In this document: positions 15,105-19,085 of the stretch, one piece after another
Layout: every line of letters begins with the position of its first letter
Numbering within the stretch: the stretch's first letter is position 1
Assembly: GCA_022842805.1 (NCBI GenBank)
Contig: JALHOX010000030.1
Coordinates: 1 to 19,085, forward strand
Direction of reading: 5' to 3'
Length of the DNA stretch: 19,085 nt
DNA from: Phycisphaerae bacterium
GTDB taxonomy: Bacteria > Planctomycetota > Phycisphaerae > UBA1845 > Fen-1342
The notes under the pieces: model-generated
What the model saw: only the letters and a program-made list of their open reading frames with translations
Database searches by the model: none
What the model was told of the DNA's origin: nothing
Program-made: the position numbers and the translations under genes

Positions 15105-15895
15105 ATCCGGCTCAACTCGCCGCGCTGATCGTCCTCGCCGCCGCCTCCGCCATGATGTTCGCCCTCTGGCTCCGACAGCGCCAAACCAACAACGCCGGCG
15201 TCGTCGACATCGGCTGGACCTTCGGCATCGGCGGCGCCGTGCTCATTTTCGCCCTGCTCGTCCCCGCTTACACCCCGCGCAAGCTGATCGTCGCCGCCAT
15301 GACCGCCGTCTGGTCATTGCGCCTCGGACTTCACCTCGTCCATCGCGTCGGCCGCGAACCCGAAGACGGTCGCTATCAACTGATCCGCGAGTGGGCCGGC
15401 AAAAACGCCCAGCAATTTCTCTTCTGGTTCTTTCAGCTGCAGGCCGCCTGGATTCTGCTCTTCGCCCTGCCCCAACTGATCGCCATGCAGCACCCCGCCC
15501 CCACGCTCCGCATCTGGGATTTCGCCGCCGTCGCCATCTGGCTCCTCTCGCTCACCGGCGAATCCATCGCCGATCGCCAGCTCGCCGCCTTCCGCGCCGA
15601 CCCGACCAACAAGGGCAAAGTCTGCCGCGTCGGCCTGTGGCGCTATTCGCGCCATCCCAATTACTTCTTCGAATGGCTGCACTGGTTCGCCTATTGCAGC
15701 ATCGCCATCGGCATGCACCCCTGGGGCTGGCTCACCCTCCTCGGCCCCGCGCTCATGCTCTACCTGCTGCTCTGCGTCACCGGCATCCCCCCCACCGAGC
15801 GCAACGCCCTCCGTAGCCGCGGCGACGCCTACCGCGAGTATCAGCGCACCACCAGCGCGTTTTTCCCCTGGTTCCCCCGACCATCTTCCCGCTGA
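15101..15895 (+). CDS. DUF1295 family (steroid 5-alpha-reductase-like) membrane protein
   Basis: The 264-residue protein has about six membrane helices and the DUF1295 signatures: NNAGVVDIGW (30-39), ESIADRQLAAF (154-164), GLWRYSRHPNYFFEW (178-192), TGIPPTE (227-233) and TTSAFFPW (250-257). The RHPNYF block is shared with isoprenylcysteine methyltransferases and steroid 5-alpha-reductase C-terminal domains, where it lines a SAM or NADPH site. In this cluster it may reduce or methylate the modified acyl chain; that is inference. GGAG lies about eight bases before the ATG, and the start also overlaps the DUF2878 stop, so it can be both coupled and independently initiated. Last gene of the operon; a strong hairpin follows 50 bases later. 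Confidence 0.92.
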   Translation: MNPAQLAALIVLAAASAMMFALWLRQRQTNNAGVVDIGWTFGIGGAVLIFALLVPAYTPRKLIVAAMTAVWSLRLGLHLVHRVGREPEDGRYQLIREWAGKNAQQFLFWFFQLQAAWILLFALPQLIAMQHPAPTLRIWDFAAVAIWLLSLTGESIADRQLAAFRADPTNKGKVCRVGLWRYSRHPNYFFEWLHWFAYCSIAIGMHPWGWLTLLGPALMLYLLLCVTGIPPTERNALRSRGDAYREYQRTTSAFFPWFPRPSSR

Positions 15896-15944
15896 GCGGA
15901 CCCCGGCCGAACACGGCCCCGCCCACGCCGGCGCGCGCTTCAGC

Positions 15945-15970
15945 CCGCGCGGACAAACTCGTCCGCGCGG
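15945..15970. terminator. Perfect ten-base hairpin between convergent genes
   Basis: CCGCGCGGAC (15945-15954) and GTCCGCGCGG (15961-15970) pair perfectly around the loop AAACTC. The hairpin lies between the end of the fatty-acid operon (15895) and the end of the minus-strand gene at 15999, so it could stop both transcripts. It has no U-rich tail on either strand. A weaker hairpin, GGCCG-AACA-CGGCC, lies at 15905-15918. Confidence 0.5.
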
Positions 15971-15998
15971 CGCCGAATCGCGTCACGTCTCGACCCGC

Positions 15999-16328
15999 TC
16001 AGGCGTAAACGTCCACGCCCGCTCGCATCGACCTCCCAAATCCCGAAAACATCGCGGCAACGTCCGCATCACCTGTCAGCTCAATCAGCGCCGCGTAGGT
16101 CCGCGCCGATCGCGCCAGGTCCAGCGGCGCACCACTCGACCCGCTTTGCCGCGCAACCGACTCGCGACCCGAGCCATCGCCGCCGCCGCTCGACACCGTG
16201 CCGCCCCCGCTCCGCTCCGCAGGCGGCGGCGGCTCCACGACCTGTTTCGGCTTCGTCGGCGGAGGCGGCGCTCGAACAGCCTGGCTCGTGGCGCCGATCA
16301 GGGCCGACGACTTGTCTGCACTGATCAT
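15999..16328 (-). CDS. Small hypothetical protein, Pro- and Gly/Ser-rich
   Basis: The 109-residue product has no signal peptide or membrane helix. Residues about 20-38 are Pro-rich (APPPPTKPKQVVEPPPP), 39-66 are Gly/Ser-rich and probably disordered. The last ~40 residues (from about LDLARSARTYAALIEL to the end) look helical and more conserved in character, ending GRSMRAGVDVYA. I recognise no family. AGGAG lies seven bases before the ATG at 16328, a clear start, but that site is the lower arm of a long hairpin (16336-16374). A two-codon frame ATG-CGA-TGA overlaps the true start; it is too close to the ribosome site to be used. The gene is divergent from argR across a 281-base gap and convergent with the lipid operon. 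Confidence 0.7.
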   Translation of the reverse strand: MISADKSSALIGATSQAVRAPPPPTKPKQVVEPPPPAERSGGGTVSSGGGDGSGRESVARQSGSSGAPLDLARSARTYAALIELTGDADVAAMFSGFGRSMRAGVDVYA

Positions 16329-16335
16329 CGCATGT

Positions 16336-16374
16336 CTCCTAAGCGGCGAAACGCTTTTCTCGCCGCAAGAGGAG
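16336..16374 (-). promoter_or_regulatory. Leader hairpin sequestering the Shine-Dalgarno site of the small gene
   Basis: Read on the minus strand, CTCCT (16374-16370) pairs with the ribosome site AGGAG (16340-16336). Inside, GCGGCGA (16366-16360) pairs with TCGCCGC (16349-16343) around a ten-base loop, with a three-by-two internal loop between the stems. The start codon at 16328 is seven bases past AGGAG. The fold would block ribosome binding; what opens it is unknown. Confidence 0.55.
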
Positions 16375-16544
16375 TCTGCGATACGAACGGTCAGGAATGC
16401 AAAGATTTTGAATACTCACGAGCCGACCCGCGTTCCCATCGCCCGCGACACATTGTTCGCGGACGGCGCTCCGCCCCATCCACGCCAAACCCCGCCCCAC
16501 ATCGCGCAGGCGTGTCGATAACTGTCACTCTCGCCTCCGCGGTC

Positions 16545-16557
16545 CCGAAATTTTCGG
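16545..16557. promoter_or_regulatory. Palindrome upstream of the argR promoter
   Basis: CCGAAA (16545-16550) and TTTCGG (16552-16557) flank one central T. It ends eight bases before the argR -35 and lies in the divergent gap, so it could be an operator for either direction. No regulator can be named. Confidence 0.3.
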
Positions 16558-16565
16558 CCGCAGGC

Positions 16566-16593
16566 TTGACACCTGCGCCAAATGCATAATAAT
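16566..16593 (+). promoter_or_regulatory. Sigma-70-type promoter of argR
   Basis: TTGACA (16566-16571) is a perfect -35 and AATAAT (16588-16593) matches the -10 consensus at five of six positions, with a 16-base spacer. Transcription would start near 16600, giving a leader of only about ten bases before the argR ATG at 16610. An inverted repeat CGCAGG/CCTGCG (16559-16564 and 16572-16577) brackets the -35. Confidence 0.65.
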
Positions 16594-16598
16594 TCCTG
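16581..16598 (+). promoter_or_regulatory. ARG box (ArgR operator) over the argR -10
   Basis: The sequence AATGCATAATAATTCCTG fits the ARG box consensus wnTGAATwwwwATTCAnw with two mismatches in the ten fixed positions and one at the last w. It covers the -10, so bound ArgR would block RNA polymerase: autorepression. Three bases further on, TGACT (16604-16608) matches only the left half of a second box. Confidence 0.6.
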
Positions 16599-16609
16599 AT
16601 AGTTGACTT

Positions 16610-17077
16610 ATGCACGGTGTAGAGGCGGCAGCGGATCGTTCGGCGCGACAGGCGGCTTTGCTGAAGCTGATCGAACAGCGCCAGTTCGGAACGCAGGACG
16701 AATTAGTCGACGCTCTCCACCGCAAAGGTTTCGAAGTGACGCAGGCCAGCGTCAGCCGGGATATCCGGCAACTGGGCCTCGTCAAACTCCAGGGCCGCTA
16801 TGTGTCGCCCGGCCCTCGCTCCGATAGCGCCGGCCAGGCAGATGGGCCGTTGGAGAGTGAATTAATCACCGGCGTTGCATCCGCCGGCGCAAACTTGCTG
16901 ATCGTCCGCACTCGTACGGGAGCTGCCAGCGTGGTCGCTGCCAAACTGGATGAACACAAGCTGCCGCAGATCGTCGGCTCCCTCGCCGGCGACGACACGA
17001 TCTTCCTCGCCGTGCGCAGCCGCGCCGCCCAGGGGCAGGTCGTCCACTTCCTCAGGTCATGGCGCCCTACGCCGTGA
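16610..17077 (+). CDS. argR: Arginine repressor ArgR
   Basis: The 155-residue protein has the two ArgR domains. The N-terminal winged helix (about 10-70) contains the recognition helix SVSRDIRQLGLVK (47-59). The C-terminal oligomerisation and arginine-binding domain (about 85-150) contains GANLLIVRTRTGAA (93-106) and GSLAGDDTIFLAV (123-135), with the Asp pair that contacts arginine. It should form hexamers that bind ARG boxes when arginine is plentiful. The promoter here carries such a box, and argG follows 115 bases later, so the pair is likely controlled together. The ATG at 16610 has no Shine-Dalgarno site and follows a very short leader. Plus-strand C and G are nearly equal in 16681-16740 (17 and 16), unlike most of the window. 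Confidence 0.94.
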   Translation: MHGVEAAADRSARQAALLKLIEQRQFGTQDELVDALHRKGFEVTQASVSRDIRQLGLVKLQGRYVSPGPRSDSAGQADGPLESELITGVASAGANLLIVRTRTGAASVVAAKLDEHKLPQIVGSLAGDDTIFLAVRSRAAQGQVVHFLRSWRPTP

Positions 17078-17192
17078 TGCCCCGTCGCCCATGATCCTCG
17101 GGCGCGCGGGGTTTCTCCGATTTTTTACTAACGAATAGTGCAATCACGGTTCTCGCCGTACTTCGCAGTCGGCGTATTTCGTGGAGCGACAG

Positions 17193-18428
17193 ATGGACAA
17201 ATTGGCTGTATTGGCGTTTTCCGGCGGGCTCGACACCAGCTATTGCGCAGCCTGGCTGCTCGAACAGGGATGGCGCGTGCACGCCATCACCGTCAACACC
17301 GGCGGCTTCGACGCCGATGAACTCGCGAAAATCGAAGCCCGCGCCCGGGCGCTCGGCGTGGCCGAGTTCCGCGTCATCGACGCCCGCAAAAAGCTCTTCG
17401 ATCAGACGCTGCGCTACCTGATCTTCGCCAACGCCCTCCGCGGCGAGGTCTATCCGCTCTGCGTCTCCTGCGAACGCGAGGTGCAGGCCGAAACCTGCGC
17501 CACCTACGCCCGCTCCATCGGCGCGCAGGCCATCGTTCACGGCTCCACCGGCGCCGGCAACGATCAGGTCCGCTTCGATGTCGCGCTCCGCGTGCTGGCA
17601 CCCGGCATCCAGATCCTCACCCCCATCCGCGAACAGGCGCTCAGCCGCGCCGCATCGACGGAGTACCTCGCGGCCCGCGGCTTCGAAGTGCCCGCCAAAA
17701 CCACCGCCTACTCCGTCAATCGCGGACTCTGGGGCGCGACCATCGGCGGCGGCGAGACCCACCGCAGCGACGGCGTCCTCCCCGAAGAGGCCTACGTCCT
17801 CACCGCCGCACGCGCCGCCTGGCCCAAACAGCCCGAATCCGTGCGAATCGACTTCTCCCAGGGCGTCCCCATGGCCCTCGACGGCCGCACCCTCGAACCG
17901 GTCACGCTCATCGAAGAGCTCAACCAGCGCGGCGGACTGCACGGCGTCGGCCGCGGCGTGCACGTCGGCGACACCATCATCGGCATCAAAGGCCGCGTCG
18001 CCTTCGAGGCCCCCGCCGCAACAACGCTCATCGCCGCCCACCGCGAGCTCGAAAAGCTCGTCCTCTCGCGGCAACAAAGCTTTTGGAAGCAGACGCTCGG
18101 CGAGCTCTACGCCAGCCTCATCCACGAGGCCCATTTTTGCGAGCCGCTCTGCACCGACATCGAGGCGTTCTTGTCCTCGACGCAGCGCCGCGTCACCGGC
18201 CGCGTCCACCTGCAACTCTGGCAGGGACAGGCCACCGTGCTCGGCGCAACCAGCCCGTTCTCGCTCATGAATCCCGAGCTCGCCAAGTACGGCGAGCAAA
18301 GTTCGCTCTGGAGCGGCGCGGAAGCCGCCGGTTTCTCGAAGCTCTACGGAACCCAGGAACTGCTCTGGCAGCGTGCTGGTGAGGCGGCCCGAAAGGCCGA
18401 GGAGACGACCCATGCGGTTGCAAGTTGA
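17193..18428 (+). CDS. argG: Argininosuccinate synthase
   Basis: The enzyme joins citrulline and aspartate with ATP to make argininosuccinate, the seventh step of arginine synthesis, in the cytoplasm. The 411-residue protein has the PP-loop motif AFSGGLDTSY (8-17), HGSTGAGNDQVRFD (116-129) and SVNRGLWGATIGG (174-186). The common bacterial type has GATGKGNDQVRFE and a different NLWG block, so this is the divergent type I associate with Bacteroidetes. The ATG at 17193 is preferred: GGAG (17182-17185) lies seven bases upstream and the PP-loop follows directly. A GTG at 17181 would place that site inside the gene. It follows argR by 115 bases and overlaps the next gene by 17 bases. Confidence 0.94.
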   Translation: MDKLAVLAFSGGLDTSYCAAWLLEQGWRVHAITVNTGGFDADELAKIEARARALGVAEFRVIDARKKLFDQTLRYLIFANALRGEVYPLCVSCEREVQAETCATYARSIGAQAIVHGSTGAGNDQVRFDVALRVLAPGIQILTPIREQALSRAASTEYLAARGFEVPAKTTAYSVNRGLWGATIGGGETHRSDGVLPEEAYVLTAARAAWPKQPESVRIDFSQGVPMALDGRTLEPVTLIEELNQRGGLHGVGRGVHVGDTIIGIKGRVAFEAPAATTLIAAHRELEKLVLSRQQSFWKQTLGELYASLIHEAHFCEPLCTDIEAFLSSTQRRVTGRVHLQLWQGQATVLGATSPFSLMNPELAKYGEQSSLWSGAEAAGFSKLYGTQELLWQRAGEAARKAEETTHAVAS

Positions 18429-19085
18429 CAAAATCGCCTCGGTAACGCGAAACGTCCCGCTCGGACGCGACGTCCGCGTCTGTGACCGCATCATCGCCCG
18501 CGAAGGCTACCTGCTGGCAGGAACCATTCGCGGCGAAAAGTCGGTCTACAACACGCTCGAAGACGTCCACGGACGAATGGTCCCGCTGCACGACGGCGAC
18601 GTCATCGTCGGCGCCCTCGGCCATCGCAACGCGCTCCACGGCTACACCGGCGTGGTCCCGTCGCAGATCCAGGTCGGCCAGCGCATCCACGTGCTCAACC
18701 TCGGCGGCGTGCTCGGCCGATGCACCTCGGAAAACCCCGATGTCGGTAAGCCCTTCGAACTCGAAGTCCTCGGCAGCGTCCAGGTCTTCCCCGAATTCGA
18801 GGAGCGCTATGGCGTGCCGGCTCACATCGGCATGAACGCCGTCGACGAGTCGGACCATGAAGTCGCCGACGTCCCCGTCGTCTTCGTCGCCGGCACCTGC
18901 ATGAACAGCGGCAAAACCGCCGCCGCCTCGCGCCTCATCCGCCAGCTCGACAGCCGCGGCCTGCGCGTCGGCGGCTGCAAGCTCACCGGCGTCTCGCTGC
19001 GACGCGACACGCTCCAAATGATCGACTACGGCGCGGCCTTCGCCGTCTCCTTCACCGACGCCGGCATCGTCACCACCTCGCCCGA
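18412..19085 (+). CDS. P-loop NTPase-like protein of unknown function, 3' end cut by window edge
   Basis: An open frame from ATG at 18412 runs to the right edge (224 codons) with no stop. Its first 17 bases overlap the end of argG, so it is almost surely co-translated. Residues 1-150 look like a beta-rich domain with many Gly turns (VIVGALGHRNALHGYTG, VLNLGGVLGRCTSENPD). Residues 155-168 form a strand and a P-loop, VVFVAGTCMNSGKT, with the spacing of dethiobiotin synthase (GTDTEVGKT). KLTGVSLRRDTLQMIDYGAA and FTDAGIVTTSP (190-224) would be the Mg-site and switch-like regions of a SIMIBI-class fold. I cannot name the family. Position suggests a job in arginine metabolism, but nothing in the sequence proves it. 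Confidence 0.72.
   Translation, partial: MRLQVDKIASVTRNVPLGRDVRVCDRIIAREGYLLAGTIRGEKSVYNTLEDVHGRMVPLHDGDVIVGALGHRNALHGYTGVVPSQIQVGQRIHVLNLGGVLGRCTSENPDVGKPFELEVLGSVQVFPEFEERYGVPAHIGMNAVDESDHEVADVPVVFVAGTCMNSGKTAAASRLIRQLDSRGLRVGGCKLTGVSLRRDTLQMIDYGAAFAVSFTDAGIVTTSP

Noticed and set aside
17086..17126. Intrinsic terminator between argR and argG
   Set aside because: The CGCCC/GGGCG stem is only five bases with a nine-base loop, and the T-run begins 16 bases after it.
17131..17148. Second ARG box before argG
   Set aside because: CGAAT matches one half but the centre is AGTG and the right half does not fit; too far from consensus.
17067..18494. 475-codon minus-strand open frame opposite argG
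   Set aside because: It is the antisense of argG, Asp/Gly/Ala-rich with no motif; GC-rich codon use opens such frames.
18412..19085. Dethiobiotin synthase (bioD)
   Set aside because: Only the P-loop spacing agrees; the long N-terminal domain and the other motifs do not fit BioD and no biotin genes are near.

Overview
The window is GC-rich DNA that most likely comes from a member of the Planctomycetota, possibly the Phycisphaerae. Three things point there. Two secreted proteins end in PEP-CTERM tails. A small membrane protein carries the zinc ribbon of the form CGYxLxGL...CPECG that is very common in planctomycetes. Many genes lack a clear Shine-Dalgarno site. No rRNA, tRNA, CRISPR array, transposase or integrase was found.

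Layout from left to right. 1-1859 (minus strand) is a tight operon: a TIGR04282/DUF2064 sugar-nucleotide-type transferase, a stand-alone response-regulator receiver, and a PIG-V-like membrane glycosyltransferase that runs off the left edge. 2013-3062 (plus) is a Cys-rich lipoprotein followed by a good intrinsic terminator. 3251-4459 (plus) is a deoxyhypusine-synthase-family enzyme with a histone-H1-like, His-rich N-terminal tail. 4460-5725 looks accessory: hairpin-forming repeats, a zinc-ribbon membrane protein, an unknown secreted protein and a heptamer tandem repeat. 5721-7414 (minus) pairs a secreted endonuclease/exonuclease/phosphatase-family protein with a PEP-CTERM protein. 7684-8832 (plus) is a family 2 glycosyltransferase whose end overlaps a convergent rRNA methyltransferase gene (8806-9924). 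10102-10860 (minus) is a second PEP-CTERM protein, a clear paralogue of the first.

11130-15895 (plus) is the main functional unit. It is five genes joined by 1-4 base overlaps: COG2907 flavoprotein, DUF1365, a cyclopropane-fatty-acid-synthase-family methyltransferase, DUF2878 and DUF1295. Similar clusters in proteobacteria and mycobacteria modify unsaturated membrane fatty acids at the double bond, often under stress-sigma control. No sigma factor or ChrR-type anti-sigma factor is visible here. The methyltransferase has Gln where cyclopropane synthases have a bicarbonate-binding His, so the product may not be a cyclopropane.

15999-16328 (minus) is a small unknown protein whose ribosome-binding site lies inside a long hairpin. 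16566-19085 (plus) is an arginine block: argR with a near-consensus promoter and an overlapping ARG box, argG of the Bacteroidetes-like type, and an overlapping gene for an unrecognised P-loop protein cut by the right edge.

The plus strand carries more C than G in most lines whichever strand is coding. argR and the second PEP-CTERM gene depart from this. The most unusual features are the hairpin over the small gene's ribosome-binding site, the paralogous PEP-CTERM pair, the P-loop gene coupled to argG, and the tailed deoxyhypusine-synthase homologue.
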